From assembly GCF_026410925.1 (NCBI RefSeq), contig NZ_CP112972.1, positions 310,001-374,000 of the forward strand: a stretch of 64,000 nt of DNA. Direction: 5' to 3'. Position numbers and translations under genes: made by a program. The first letter of the stretch is position 1. The number at the start of each line of letters is the position of its first letter. Source of the DNA: Halovenus salina. Its GTDB lineage: Archaea; Halobacteriota; Halobacteria; Halobacteriales; Haloarculaceae. The notes under the pieces were generated by a model that saw only the letters and a program-made list of their open reading frames with translations, searched no databases and was not told the origin of the DNA. Of this stretch, positions 1 to 8,696 are shown one piece after another.

Positions 1-555
1 GTCCATCAACTCCCGGGCACGGCCCAGCATCTCTTTGGAGACATCGATAAGCTCGCCCTGCTGGGTCTCGCAGTAGACCCACATGTCGCGGTACTGCTCG
101 CCCGAGAGGCCCTCGACGTACTGTTTGTCCGCGGTCGGGTGGTCGAGGTCGGGATATTTCTCTTCTGGGGGTTCGTACTCTGGCTCGTCACCATCGTCCT
201 CTGTCCCCTCTATGGATTCGATGCGGCTCTCGATCTGTGAGATTGCGCCTTTGCGCTCGTCTCCCGCCTTCTCGCGTTCGAGGATGTCACGGAGCACTTC
301 CGGGTCCTCGACGTCTCGGACCATGTTCGCGATGTCCGCGATGGTCAGTTCCGTCAGGTCGACCGTCTCTGGGTCGGTTTCGTCGTCGGCCTCCAGTGTC
401 TCGATGCGGCTCTCGATGAGTGTCTTGACAGGTGCTCTGTCCTCGCCGTCCGCTTCGAGCGAGAGCATCTCCCGCAGTTCCCCAACATCTTCGATGCGAT
501 TCACCTCGGGACCAAGGTCGGCAATCTCGTGGTCGGTCGGGTCAATATCGACCAT
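1..555 (-). CDS. fixB: Electron transfer flavoprotein alpha subunit (FixB type), N-terminal part, cut by window edge
   Basis: The first 185 residues are visible, starting with ATG at 555, and the frame is open to the window edge. ETF alpha with ETF beta takes electrons from flavin dehydrogenases and passes them to a quinone reductase or ferredoxin partner. The ETF-alpha-like sequence begins near residue 158 (MWVYCETQQGELIDVSKE). Before it lies an extension of about 157 residues holding two similar helical segments, residues 27-55 and 88-116, with 14 of 29 positions identical and a shared core IESRIE. The gene starts 2 nt after the ETF beta stop, so the two are almost certainly co-transcribed. 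The assignment rests on this pairing and the ETF-like segment; the FAD domain lies outside the window. Confidence 0.85.
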   Translation of the reverse strand, partial: MVDIDPTDHEIADLGPEVNRIEDVGELREMLSLEADGEDRAPVKTLIESRIETLEADDETDPETVDLTELTIADIANMVRDVEDPEVLRDILEREKAGDERKGAISQIESRIESIEGTEDDGDEPEYEPPEEKYPDLDHPTADKQYVEGLSGEQYRDMWVYCETQQGELIDVSKEMLGRARELMD

Positions 556-557
556 GC

Positions 558-1439
558 TCAGTCACCCCCCGCGAACGCGTTCAGCTCCTCGAATACCGCT
601 GTCATCCCCTCCTCGTCGTCGGGCGTCACCATCGTCGCCTCGCGCTCGGAGGGGCCTTTGGGAATCGGGTCTACCCCGGAGACGATGGTCGGCGACCCGT
701 CGAGCCCGATGAAATCCGGGTCGAGGTTGAGCGCCTCGTGGTCCCAGACGGTCACGTCCTCGTCGGGGTCGAGGTTCGCCGCCCGCTCCTGTGTCTGCTC
801 GCGGAGGTCCTTGTACCGGAGTCGGTGCTCCGCTCGACGGTAGTTCGCCTCGAACTCCGGGTCAGTGACGATAAACACCGGTAGGTCGGCCTCGATAGTC
901 TCGATCTCCGAGAGGTCTCCTTCGACCAGTCGCTTCGCACGCACCGTCTCTGTTTCCTCGTCGATATCGAGCGAGATGACGTGCGTAATCAGCGGTCTGT
1001 CCGTGAGTTCGTCGTTGATGTCGATACACCAGTTGGTCTGTGGGCCGGTGTGGCCAGTCTCGCCGTCAGCGGTTTTGAAGCCCGCGAAGATGATATCGGG
1101 CTCCTCGTCGAGCATCTCGATACCTGTGGCAATCGTCATGGCTGTTGCCCACGTGTCTGCTGCACCCATCTCCCGGTCGGAAAGCAAGTAGAGGTCGTCC
1201 GCGTAGACGTCGTCCATCCCCTCACGCAGGACCTCCTTGTAGCCTGGCGGCCCCATGCTCAGAAGCGAGACGTGTCCGCCGTGTTTGACCTTCGTCTGGA
1301 GTGCTGCCTGGAGCGCGACCTTGTCGTTCGGGTTCATGACTGTCGGCGTCTTGCCGCGTTCCAGGTGGCCATCCTCGTCGAACGATACCTTTCCCTCTCT
1401 GAAGTCGGGAACGCCTTTGGTAAGTGTGACCATGTGCAT
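558..1439 (-). CDS. fixA: Electron transfer flavoprotein beta subunit (FixA type)
   Basis: This is the partner of the fixB gene that follows it. ETF beta binds AMP or FAD and forms the heterodimer that carries electrons out of acyl-CoA or other dehydrogenases. The N-terminus VTLTKGVPDFREGKVSFDED, the segment VMNPNDKVALQAAL, the segment SMGPPGYKEVLREGMDDVY and the later AGFKTADGETGHTGPQ are typical of the haloarchaeal FixA family. The length, about 293 residues, is normal. ATG codons at 1439 and 1433 are both possible. A weak TATA-like CTTAAT lies near 1479-1484 on this strand, which would give a short leader. The first gene of the pair has its promoter in the 1449-1586 gap shared with the divergent gene at 1587. 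Confidence 0.9.
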   Translation of the reverse strand: MHMVTLTKGVPDFREGKVSFDEDGHLERGKTPTVMNPNDKVALQAALQTKVKHGGHVSLLSMGPPGYKEVLREGMDDVYADDLYLLSDREMGAADTWATAMTIATGIEMLDEEPDIIFAGFKTADGETGHTGPQTNWCIDINDELTDRPLITHVISLDIDEETETVRAKRLVEGDLSEIETIEADLPVFIVTDPEFEANYRRAEHRLRYKDLREQTQERAANLDPDEDVTVWDHEALNLDPDFIGLDGSPTIVSGVDPIPKGPSEREATMVTPDDEEGMTAVFEELNAFAGGD

Positions 1440-1557
1440 GTATAACACTACCCTATCACAGAATCATCTCACCGGGGGATTAAGACGTTTGTCACTAGCT
1501 GCTCAGGAAGCCGAGGGTTCTGACACCGGAGTTGGCTGTCGGTTGCTGCACAGGACG

Positions 1558-1565
1558 TTTATATA
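1558..1565 (+). promoter_or_regulatory. TATA box for the gene at 1587
   Basis: TTTATATA is centred about 26 bp before the ATG at 1587, the haloarchaeal spacing for a leaderless transcript. It supports that start. Confidence 0.7.
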
Positions 1566-1586
1566 GAGACACGAAAAAGATAGGGT

Positions 1587-1985
1587 ATGACGCGGGTGAT
1601 TGAGGAGACAGAGACCTACAGAATCGAGGTGGACCAAGACATCGATACGGTAATTTACACGTGGACGAAACCTGTTTCGGGCGAGGAACTCCGGCAAGGC
1701 GCAAATGCATTGCTGGCGTTCGCGGCGGACAACGACCTCTTCAAGATGATTATTGATTCGAACAGAATCGAAGCCCACACCAAAGCTGATAGAACGTGGC
1801 TACAGGAAGAGTGGGCGCCGGACATCATCGACGCCGGAATGATGTACAGCGGTGTTGTCTATCCTGGAACTCTCATCGCGGAGATGGACATCGAACAGCT
1901 CATGGATGGGATGGACGACTCCGAACACCGGTCGTATATTACCGAGAGTCTGCCAGAGGCCCGCGAGTGGATTGCCGAGAAATAG
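1587..1985 (+). CDS. Conserved hypothetical protein, possibly STAS/SpoIIAA-like
   Basis: A 132-residue acidic soluble protein with no signal peptide or membrane segment. Predicted strands at the N-terminus (TYRIEVDQ, DTVIYTWTKP) are followed by a helix (GEELRQGANALLAF) and another strand (LFKMIIDSNRI). This order resembles the small SpoIIAA/STAS-like fold, but I do not recognise a family with certainty. Trp and Glu residues in the middle (RTWLQEEWAPDI) are distinctive. A TATA box at 1558-1565 fits a leaderless start. It diverges from the ETF operon and converges on the ferredoxin gene. No function is assigned. Confidence 0.75.
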   Translation: MTRVIEETETYRIEVDQDIDTVIYTWTKPVSGEELRQGANALLAFAADNDLFKMIIDSNRIEAHTKADRTWLQEEWAPDIIDAGMMYSGVVYPGTLIAEMDIEQLMDGMDDSEHRSYITESLPEAREWIAEK

Positions 1986-2021
1986 GCTGTCGACACAGCG
2001 AGGGCACCCGGGTTTTACCTG

Positions 2022-2360
2022 CTAGATTCGTCCCGCCCGACTCGGGTCGACGTCGATTGCGTCGACCGGACAGACATCGACACACAGCATACAGTCGATA
2101 CACTGGTCCTCGTGGGCTGGGTCGGCCTTGATTTCGCTCTCTGGGTGGCCGGGGGTGTCGACCCACTCGAAGACATCTACCGGACAGTCTTCGAGACAGG
2201 CCCCGTCGGCCAAACAGATGTCGAAATCTACCGCGACGTGGGTTCCGTGAATTCCCTGCTTCTCTGTGGTCGTCTCCTCTCCGTCGGGCGTCCAGACGCG
2301 GTGTCCGTCGTGTCGCTCTACTTCCGTGTATGTGTCCTCGAACTCTGGGTCGATTGCCAT
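2022..2360 (-). CDS. zfx: Zinc-containing ferredoxin, 7Fe type
   Basis: A 112-residue electron carrier that closely resembles the zinc ferredoxins of Sulfolobus and Thermoplasma. An N-terminal extension carries H17, H20 and H38, and D80 lies in the core segment IKADP. These match the four zinc ligands of the Sulfolobus protein in order, and the 42-residue spacing from the third His to the Asp is the same. Seven cysteines are present: C49, C55, C59 with an Asp at 52 where a fourth Cys would sit, then C87, C90, C93 and C97. That pattern predicts one [3Fe-4S] and one [4Fe-4S] cluster. It likely serves 2-oxoacid oxidoreductases or other ferredoxin-linked enzymes. It stands alone between convergent and downstream genes. 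Confidence 0.9.
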   Translation of the reverse strand: MAIDPEFEDTYTEVERHDGHRVWTPDGEETTTEKQGIHGTHVAVDFDICLADGACLEDCPVDVFEWVDTPGHPESEIKADPAHEDQCIDCMLCVDVCPVDAIDVDPSRAGRI

Positions 2361-2415
2361 TGCTAGCTACACACAGACCGGGGTGACACTTAAGTCTTGA
2401 ACCGGTGGTGTTCGC

Positions 2416-4143
2416 TTACTTGTGTGCGAAGTAGACCGTCGTCTCGTCGTCGTGGCTGTCGACGCGGACGAATCCGACGCGCTCGAACTGGAGCATCTCG
2501 TCGGACTCGTACGATTCGAGCGTCGACTCCGCGTACCCGGACACGTCCCCGTCGGGGGTCCGCATTACCACTGCGCGGTTGTCTTTGGCCGGGACCCAGT
2601 GGACGATGTCGACGTCTTCCTCCCGGGTCACGTCGATCTCGGCGTCGACATACTCGAATGCCTCGCCGGTGTATCTGACACAGCCGTACCCTTTGAGCCA
2701 GACGCGCTCACCCTCCTGGGGGAGGTCTGTGGCTTCGAGCAGGACGCCGTCGCCGACCGGAATCTCTCGTCGGCCGCGCTCTTCGTGTTCCGGATGGACC
2801 GGTGGGTGGCCGGCGTCTGGACCGCCGGTGACTGGCAGTTCGACGGCTTCAGCGTCGTCACGGTCCCGGACCATGAACGCCCTGTCGGTCCCGTCGTCGA
2901 TTCGCTCGCGGTTCTCGGAGTAGATAGCAGACATCGAGAGGTCGACGTTCGAGGTCGACGTGCCGAGTTCGACCATCGCGTCGACGATTGCCTCCCCGCG
3001 GATGCCGCGCCGCCGGAGGCTTGCGAGTGTCGGGGCGCGCGGGTCGTCCCAGCCATCGAGTTCGCCGGACTCGACCAGTTCCTTGATCGTCGAGGTCGAC
3101 ATTGCCACGTCGTAGCCATCGACGTTGACGTGGCCCCAGTGGACCACCTCGGGGTACTCCCAGCCAAAGTAGTCGTAGACGAACCGCTGCTTCTTGGCAG
3201 AGTCCTGCAGGTCGATACCGCGGATGATGTGGGTCACTCCCGTGAGATGGTCGTCGATGCCGCTCTGGAAGTCGAGCATCGGCCAACACCGGTACTCTGC
3301 AGCCTCCTCTCGGGGGTGTGGTGTCTCGATAATCCGGAACGCGACGAAGTCCCGGAGAGCGGGATTCTTGTGGCCGATATCGGTCTTCACTCTGAGGACC
3401 ATCTCGCCGTCGCCGTACTCGCCCGCGACCATCGCCTCGAACTCTTCGTGGACGGTCTCGGCGTCTTTCTCGCGGTGTGGACAGGCCTCGCCGTTGTTTT
3501 TCATCTCGGAGAAGTCCGCCTGCGGGCACGAACAGGTGTAGGCACCCCCCGCGTCGATGAGCTCTCGGGCGTGGTCGTAGTAGATGTCGAGCCGGTCGCT
3601 CGCGCGAAGCATTTTGTCGGGCTCGAAGCCGAGATAGTCGACAGCATCGAGAATCTGGTCGTAAGCGTCGAGGTCCGGACGCTTTGTCTCGGGGTCGGTG
3701 TCGTCGAACCGACAGAGCATCCACCCGTCGTAGATATCTTTGTACGTCCCGATGACCGCGGGCATCCGGGCACTCCCTTGGTGCCACGGGCCGTTCGGGT
3801 TCGGTGCCATTCGCATCCGAACCTGGTCGTACTCCTCGACGTTCGGTAGCTCTGGGAGCACCTGGTCGTCCTCCTCGTCTTCGGATTCGAGCTCTTCGAG
3901 CTGGTCCGGCGCGAGTTCGGCGAGTCGCTCGCGGCGCTCGTCCCTGCTCATGCCGTTGACCCGCTCGACGACCGGCGCGATGACGCCGGGAATCTGGTCG
4001 CCGTACTCGCGAAAGTCGGGGTTCTCCCCCATCAGCGGCCCCATGATGGCACCGACCTGTGCGTCGCTGTCGTGTTTCAGGGCGTTGTAGAGGGCGCTAA
4101 TCTCCGCTGCCTCTGTCGCTCGGTTTTCGATATCCTCGTCCAT
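2416..4143 (-). CDS. gltX: Glutamyl-tRNA synthetase (archaeal GluRS/GlnRS class)
   Basis: A 575-residue class I aminoacyl-tRNA synthetase that charges tRNA-Glu and, in archaea without GlnRS, also mischarges tRNA-Gln for amidation. The Rossmann entry motif is PNPNGPWHQGSARMP (HIGH variant). The KMSKS-like loop is VAMSTSTIKELV. Between them lie CRFDDTDPETKRPDLDAYDQ and the acceptor-binding segment with cysteines in TCSCPQADFSE and CPHRE. The C-terminal beta-barrel anticodon domain starts around residue 430. The archaeal helical N-terminal extension of about 100 residues is present. Length is normal. The ATG at 4143 is the first in frame, and the 4144-4392 gap upstream contains no other gene I can support. 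Confidence 0.97.
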   Translation of the reverse strand: MDEDIENRATEAAEISALYNALKHDSDAQVGAIMGPLMGENPDFREYGDQIPGVIAPVVERVNGMSRDERRERLAELAPDQLEELESEDEEDDQVLPELPNVEEYDQVRMRMAPNPNGPWHQGSARMPAVIGTYKDIYDGWMLCRFDDTDPETKRPDLDAYDQILDAVDYLGFEPDKMLRASDRLDIYYDHARELIDAGGAYTCSCPQADFSEMKNNGEACPHREKDAETVHEEFEAMVAGEYGDGEMVLRVKTDIGHKNPALRDFVAFRIIETPHPREEAAEYRCWPMLDFQSGIDDHLTGVTHIIRGIDLQDSAKKQRFVYDYFGWEYPEVVHWGHVNVDGYDVAMSTSTIKELVESGELDGWDDPRAPTLASLRRRGIRGEAIVDAMVELGTSTSNVDLSMSAIYSENRERIDDGTDRAFMVRDRDDAEAVELPVTGGPDAGHPPVHPEHEERGRREIPVGDGVLLEATDLPQEGERVWLKGYGCVRYTGEAFEYVDAEIDVTREEDVDIVHWVPAKDNRAVVMRTPDGDVSGYAESTLESYESDEMLQFERVGFVRVDSHDDETTVYFAHK

Positions 4144-4392
4144 TACCGAAACGGTCCAGCCGAACGACCAAAACTGGGTCGGATTCGACCCGTCAGCCGA
4201 ACACTCCCGTACCGGACTCCTGGATGCGACGCGGAGCGAATCGGTCGACGCGCTGTCTGCGTGTCGCCATACGATGGGTTACGACCCTATCGGAATGACT
4301 CCACGACCACGATATTGAGGGATTTGAAGTAAGAACACCGGACACGACCGAAGACAGCATCTATTTACACGCTCGGAGCATCAAGCAGCGAT

Positions 4393-5736
4393 ATGGGATT
4401 GTTCGACCGCCTGCGCGGCGATGACGGCCCTCGGGTCGTCTTTCTCGGTATTGATGGCGTGCCGTACGACCTCGTCGAAGACCACCCCGACGTGTTCGAG
4501 AACCTCCACGCGATTGCGGCCGACGGGGCCGGCGGACAGATATCTAGTATCGTTCCACCGGAGTCGAGCGCGTGCTGGCCAGCGCTGACGACCGGCAAGA
4601 ACCCCGGTGAAACCGGCGTCTACGGCTTCCAGGACCGGAAGTCAGGCTCCTACGAGACATACGTGCCGATGGGCGCACACGTCGAAGCACCTCGGCTTTG
4701 GGATATCGTCACCGACGCCGACCGGTCTGCGTCCGTGTTCAACGTGCCTGTGACCTTTCCGCCCTCGGAGACCATCCAGCGACAGGTCTCGGGCTTTCTC
4801 TCGCCGTCGCTCGAACAGGCGGCGAGCGACCCCGAGATCGAGGCGACGCTTTCGGACCTCTCGTACAATATCGACGTCGACGCCAGCCTCGGCCACGACG
4901 ACGACAAGACCGCGTTCATCGAAAGCGCAAACGAGACGCTCGATGCGCGCTACGAGGCGTTCCGTCACTATGTCGAGCAGGACGACTGGGACCTCTTCTT
5001 CGGGGTCTTCATGTCGACCGACCGTGTGAATCATTTCCTGTTCCGGGACTACGCACAGGACGGCGAGTACGCCGAGGAGTTCCTCGAGTTCTACAGCACG
5101 CTCGACGACTACATCGGCGAGGTTCGCAAGCAACTCGACGACGAGACCGAACTCGTCATCGCCTCCGACCACGGGTTCACCGAACTCCACCACGAGGTGA
5201 AATGCAACCGGTGGCTCGCACAGCAGGGCTGGCTCACCTACGAGGCCGACGAGCCCGACGAACTGGCCGACATCGGCGATGACGCACGGGCGTACTCGCT
5301 CATCCCCGGCCGGTTCTATCTCAATCTGGAGGGTCGCGAACCGGGTGGCGTTGTTCCGGAAAGCGAGTACGAGGAGGTACGGGAGGAACTCATCGCCGAC
5401 CTCGAAACGCTGACCGGCCCTGACGGCCGCGCAGTCTGTGACCGCATCGTCAAAGGCGAGGAGGTCTTCGACGGCCTACACACGGAAATTGCGCCCGATG
5501 TCGTGGTCGTGCCCGCTGATGGATTCGACCTCAAAGCCGGCTTCGACGACGGCGAAGAAATCTTCGCGAAAGAAGCGCGCAACGGGATGCACAAGTTCGG
5601 GAACGCTTGTCTCTACTCGACGGCCGACCTCTCGATCGACTCAGTCGACCTCTACGATATCGCCCCCACGATTCTCGACCTCATGGAGGTCGACACCGAC
5701 ACCCGCGAGATGGAAGGTCGTAGTCTCGTCAGCTAA
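4393..5736 (+). CDS. Alkaline phosphatase superfamily protein (phosphodiesterase/nucleotide pyrophosphatase type)
   Basis: A 447-residue metal-dependent hydrolase of the alkaline phosphatase superfamily, probably a cytoplasmic phosphodiesterase or pyrophosphatase. Residue blocks that match the fold are the first metal site VVFLGIDGVPYDL, the nucleophile region SACWPALTTGKNPGETGVYG, the central STDRVNHFLF with metal ligands Asp and His, the DHG motif in VIASDHGFTELHHEV, and the C-terminal VDLYDIAPTILDLMEV. No signal peptide or membrane helix is seen. A TATA-like ATCTATTTACAC near 4360 lies about 27 bp before the ATG, so the mRNA is probably leaderless. The substrate cannot be told from sequence. 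Some members in archaea act on nucleotides or sulfated and phosphonate sugars. Confidence 0.88.
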   Translation: MGLFDRLRGDDGPRVVFLGIDGVPYDLVEDHPDVFENLHAIAADGAGGQISSIVPPESSACWPALTTGKNPGETGVYGFQDRKSGSYETYVPMGAHVEAPRLWDIVTDADRSASVFNVPVTFPPSETIQRQVSGFLSPSLEQAASDPEIEATLSDLSYNIDVDASLGHDDDKTAFIESANETLDARYEAFRHYVEQDDWDLFFGVFMSTDRVNHFLFRDYAQDGEYAEEFLEFYSTLDDYIGEVRKQLDDETELVIASDHGFTELHHEVKCNRWLAQQGWLTYEADEPDELADIGDDARAYSLIPGRFYLNLEGREPGGVVPESEYEEVREELIADLETLTGPDGRAVCDRIVKGEEVFDGLHTEIAPDVVVVPADGFDLKAGFDDGEEIFAKEARNGMHKFGNACLYSTADLSIDSVDLYDIAPTILDLMEVDTDTREMEGRSLVS

Positions 5737-5792
5737 TGTCATCCTCGAAGTGAATGAAAAGTTTGATGAAACGCAGGTGTCGCAGTTGAGTT

Positions 5793-6764
5793 ATGACGGC
5801 AGACTTTCCGGAGTACGTCGATGTCGACTACGACGACGGCGAAGGCGAGGAACCCACCGAGTACCCGTCGCTGGAATCGAAAATTGAGAAGGCAATCGAA
5901 GTAACCCGGCAGGGGCTCGAAGAGTACGAGAACCCCGCCGTGATGTGGACCGGCGGCAAAGACTCGACGCTCACGCTGTATTTCATCAACGAGGTCGCCG
6001 ACCAGTTCGGCTACGAGAAGCCGACGGCGGTGTTCATCGACCACTTCCAGCACTTCGACGAGATTACCGACTTCGTCGAGCGCTGGGCTGAGGCATGGGA
6101 CATCGACCTCGTCTACGCTCGCAACGAGAGCGTCGGCGACTACGTCTCCGAGCAGGGGCTCGAACCCGGTGACGACATCCCTGTTAGCGCGCTCGATGCG
6201 CACAACCAGCATCACGTTCGCGACATCCTCGAATACGAGGAGGAGACATTCCCCTTCCTGCTCGACACGTACGTCGGGAATCACCTCCTCAAGACGGTCG
6301 CGCTCAACGACGCTCTCGAAGATCACGAGATTGACGGCGTCATCTCGGGCGTCCGCTGGGACGAGCAGGAGGCACGCGCCGACGAGACGTTCTTCTCGCC
6401 GCGTCACGACCCTGATACCTACCCCCCACACGACCGCGTCCACCCAATCTTGCAGTTCAAAGAGGCCGATGTCTGGGACGCCTTCTGGCATTACGTCGTT
6501 CCCGAAGAGGCCGAGGAGTTCCCCGACGAGGGGTACATCCCCCAGGCAGGCGACGACCTCCCCGAGGGTGTCGAGTGGGAGGACGTTCCCATCTCGCCGA
6601 AGTATGTCGCCGGATTCCGCTCGCTCGGCTCCGAGGTTTCGACCGAGAAGACGACCGACGAACCCGCTTGGCTCCAGAATCTCGAAGACACGACCGAACG
6701 CGCCGGCCGCGCCCAGGACAAAGAGGACCTGATGGAGCGCCTGCGCGACCTCGGTTACATGTAA
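5793..6764 (+). CDS. PP-loop protein of the CysD/CysH (sulfate adenylyltransferase small subunit / PAPS reductase) family
   Basis: A 323-residue adenine nucleotide alpha-hydrolase. The ATP-binding PP-loop is VMWTGGKDSTLTLYF, and IDHFQHFDE follows as in this family. The C-terminal block GFRSLGSEVSTEK together with ERAGRAQDKEDLMERL resembles the end of CysD (RTLG and ERQGR), the ATP sulfurylase subunit that makes APS. The whole protein contains no cysteine, so it lacks the catalytic Cys of a true PAPS/APS reductase. Database names of PAPS reductase are therefore doubtful, and CysD-like adenylation is more likely. No CysN GTPase is seen beside it. It faces the siroheme reductase operon, with the stops 25 bp apart, which suggests a sulfur-assimilation role. 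Confidence 0.8.
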   Translation: MTADFPEYVDVDYDDGEGEEPTEYPSLESKIEKAIEVTRQGLEEYENPAVMWTGGKDSTLTLYFINEVADQFGYEKPTAVFIDHFQHFDEITDFVERWAEAWDIDLVYARNESVGDYVSEQGLEPGDDIPVSALDAHNQHHVRDILEYEEETFPFLLDTYVGNHLLKTVALNDALEDHEIDGVISGVRWDEQEARADETFFSPRHDPDTYPPHDRVHPILQFKEADVWDAFWHYVVPEEAEEFPDEGYIPQAGDDLPEGVEWEDVPISPKYVAGFRSLGSEVSTEKTTDEPAWLQNLEDTTERAGRAQDKEDLMERLRDLGYM

Positions 6765-6789
6765 GCGACTGTTTTCGCCATCATCCCAG

Positions 6790-7851
6790 CTACGGAGAGA
6801 ACGACCGGAGTGCGCCAAGACGCGCTGTAGCCTCCCCGCTATGTAACGCCGTCCGCGCCTGTTCGACCCCAGTGGGAATGGTGTCGGCGTTCCCGCCAGC
6901 GTAGATACGGGCGCCAGCGTTGACCAGTACTGCTTCCACGAGTGGACCGTCGCGGTCGTTCGAGAGGACCGACTCGGTGACCCGTGCAGACGCCTTTCGT
7001 ACGTCGTCGGCGCTGAGTGGTTCGCGGTCGAACTCGGGTGGTGAGTCGAACGCCTGTCGTTCGGTGATTGTTTCGCCGCCGGTCCACTCCGCGACCGGGA
7101 CCGTGCCGGGGCGGATATCGTCGTACCCTTCCAGGCCGGTAACCATCAGTACTTCCTCGGTCGGGAGTGTTCGGCTCTCCCGGACGGCCGAGGCCACTTT
7201 CTCACCGTATGTGCGGTGGTAGAAACTTCCCAGGTGGACGCTCGCGTTTGCGGGGTTAGCGAGGGTTTCGACGGTGTTTATCGAGGTTCGAACTCCGATA
7301 GTTGCTCGTAGGTCACGAATATCGTTGAGAGCTGGGCTAAACTGTGTCTGGTTGTAGAATCCAAAGCCAACCTCGTCGGTCATCCGAGCACTTGCCGCTG
7401 GCGTAATATTGGTGACGACACCGAGTTCGGCGAGTACGTCGCGGTAGGTCGTCCCCTCTTTTCCCGGGAGTGGCGGTCCAGCGTGTGTCACGACAGGTGT
7501 GCCGGCTGCCGCCGCCACGAGGCCAGCAGCAACACCGAGAACGAGGGTATCTGTTTTCCCGTCGTAGTTTGCCCCGCAGTCGACAGGGTCGACCGCTGGG
7601 ACAGCAGTGTTCACTGAACGGCTGCGCACGGCATCGATAAATCCAGCGAGTTCCGTCGGTGTCGAGACCTTCCAGCGGTTTGCGAGCAAAAACGCCGCGA
7701 CAGTGGCGCGGTCTGGGTCACCGTCGAGCACTCGTGCAAACCCTTCGCGAGCCTGGTCGTACGTCAGGTCCGCCGCGGTCTTGGGTCCCGAACCGATTTT
7801 CTCGACGAGCAGACGCTTCAGGGACCAGTCGCCGTCGATTGATGCGGTCAT
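6790..7851 (-). CDS. Anthranilate phosphoribosyltransferase-like protein (TrpD family) in siroheme operon
   Basis: A 353-residue glycosyltransferase-family-3 protein. The N-terminal helical domain (residues 1-70) contains ATVAAFLLANRWKVSTPTELAGF. The phosphoribosyl-binding glycine-rich part follows: CGANYDGKTDTLVLGVAAGL, VVTHAGPPLPGKEGTTYRDV and FSPALNDIRDLRATIGVRT, equivalent to the FHPAL and GVRTxxN segments of TrpD. The canonical GGD and KHGNR motifs of tryptophan TrpD are altered, so this is a paralogue and probably not the tryptophan enzyme. It overlaps the methyltransferase gene by 4 nt (ATGA) and is last in the siroheme reductase operon. Its true acceptor is unknown; the context suggests tetrapyrrole or sulfur/nitrogen assimilation. 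Confidence 0.8.
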   Translation of the reverse strand: MTASIDGDWSLKRLLVEKIGSGPKTAADLTYDQAREGFARVLDGDPDRATVAAFLLANRWKVSTPTELAGFIDAVRSRSVNTAVPAVDPVDCGANYDGKTDTLVLGVAAGLVAAAAGTPVVTHAGPPLPGKEGTTYRDVLAELGVVTNITPAASARMTDEVGFGFYNQTQFSPALNDIRDLRATIGVRTSINTVETLANPANASVHLGSFYHRTYGEKVASAVRESRTLPTEEVLMVTGLEGYDDIRPGTVPVAEWTGGETITERQAFDSPPEFDREPLSADDVRKASARVTESVLSNDRDGPLVEAVLVNAGARIYAGGNADTIPTGVEQARTALHSGEATARLGALRSFSP

Positions 7852-8696
7852 CGCTCGACCTCCGTTTCGGCCTCTCGCCTCTCAGAATACGGTGGCGAGG
7901 AGTGAGGTACCACGGCACCGTCGGTCCCTCCAAGCGAGTGCTTGACGGTGTCGCGCACGCTGACTACGTCACCGACAACTGTTACTGCGGGCGGTTCGAC
8001 CTCATGGTCTGTCGCGACCTCGGTGATTGTCGCGAGTGTCCCGGTAACGACGCGTTCCTCGGGCAACGTCGCCCGTTCAATCAGTGCAACGGGCGTATCG
8101 GGAGCGAGACCCTGGCTCGTGAGTGCAGCCACGTTGTCCGGCAGTCGCCCCACGCCCATGAGCACGACCAGCGTCCCGCCGGCATCGACGGTGGCCGCGA
8201 GCGATTCCCAGTCCAGTGCACTTTCCTCCTTCGATGGGTCTTCGTGACCGGTCACGATGGTCAGAGTTGAGGCGTGTTCCCGGTGTGTCCCGGGGATGCC
8301 AACACCGGCACCCGCCGCAACAGCGCTGGTGACGCCAGGAACAACATCGAACGGAACGCCGTGGGCGGCGAGATGTTCGGCCTCTTCGCCACCACGACCG
8401 AACACCGTCGGGTCTCCACCTTTCAGCCGGACGACATCGTTGCCGGCACGAGCTTCGCGAACCATTCGAGCATTGATTTCGACTTGCGGGGTGCGCTCAC
8501 CGTTTGGTCGCTTCCCGACGTGGACGACAGTCGGGCTGGTTGGTAGCGTGTCGACGATTGCGTCGCCGACCAACGAGTCATGAAGAATGACGTCTGCCTC
8601 ATCGAGTAGCCGACGAGCCTTCATCGTGAGTAGCTCGGGGTCACCGGGACCTGCACCGACGAGGTGGACCGTCCCTGTCTGTGGTGTCGTATTCAT
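7848..8696 (-). CDS. cobA: Uroporphyrinogen-III C-methyltransferase (SUMT)
   Basis: A 282-residue SAM-dependent methyltransferase that adds methyl groups at C2 and C7 of uroporphyrinogen III to make precorrin-2, the precursor of siroheme and cobalamin. Family motifs are clear: VHLVGAGPGDPELLTMKARR at the N-terminus, HVGKRPNGERTPQVEIN, VVRLKGGDPTVFGRGGEEAE, and PGVTSAVAAGAGVGIPGTHRE. The length matches single-domain SUMT. No NAD-dependent CysG dehydrogenase domain is fused and none is in the window. It overlaps the chelatase upstream and the TrpD-like gene downstream by 4 nt each, so translation is coupled. Confidence 0.95.
   Translation of the reverse strand: MNTTPQTGTVHLVGAGPGDPELLTMKARRLLDEADVILHDSLVGDAIVDTLPTSPTVVHVGKRPNGERTPQVEINARMVREARAGNDVVRLKGGDPTVFGRGGEEAEHLAAHGVPFDVVPGVTSAVAAGAGVGIPGTHREHASTLTIVTGHEDPSKEESALDWESLAATVDAGGTLVVLMGVGRLPDNVAALTSQGLAPDTPVALIERATLPEERVVTGTLATITEVATDHEVEPPAVTVVGDVVSVRDTVKHSLGGTDGAVVPHSSPPYSERREAETEVER

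Noticed and set aside
2422..3849. Long open frame antisense to gltX
   Set aside because: It is the shadow of the high-GC gltX gene on the other strand; its composition is not protein-like and gltX has every motif of the family.
5739..6818. Antisense frame over the CysD/CysH-like gene
   Set aside because: The plus-strand gene has a clear PP-loop, whereas this one shows no family signal.
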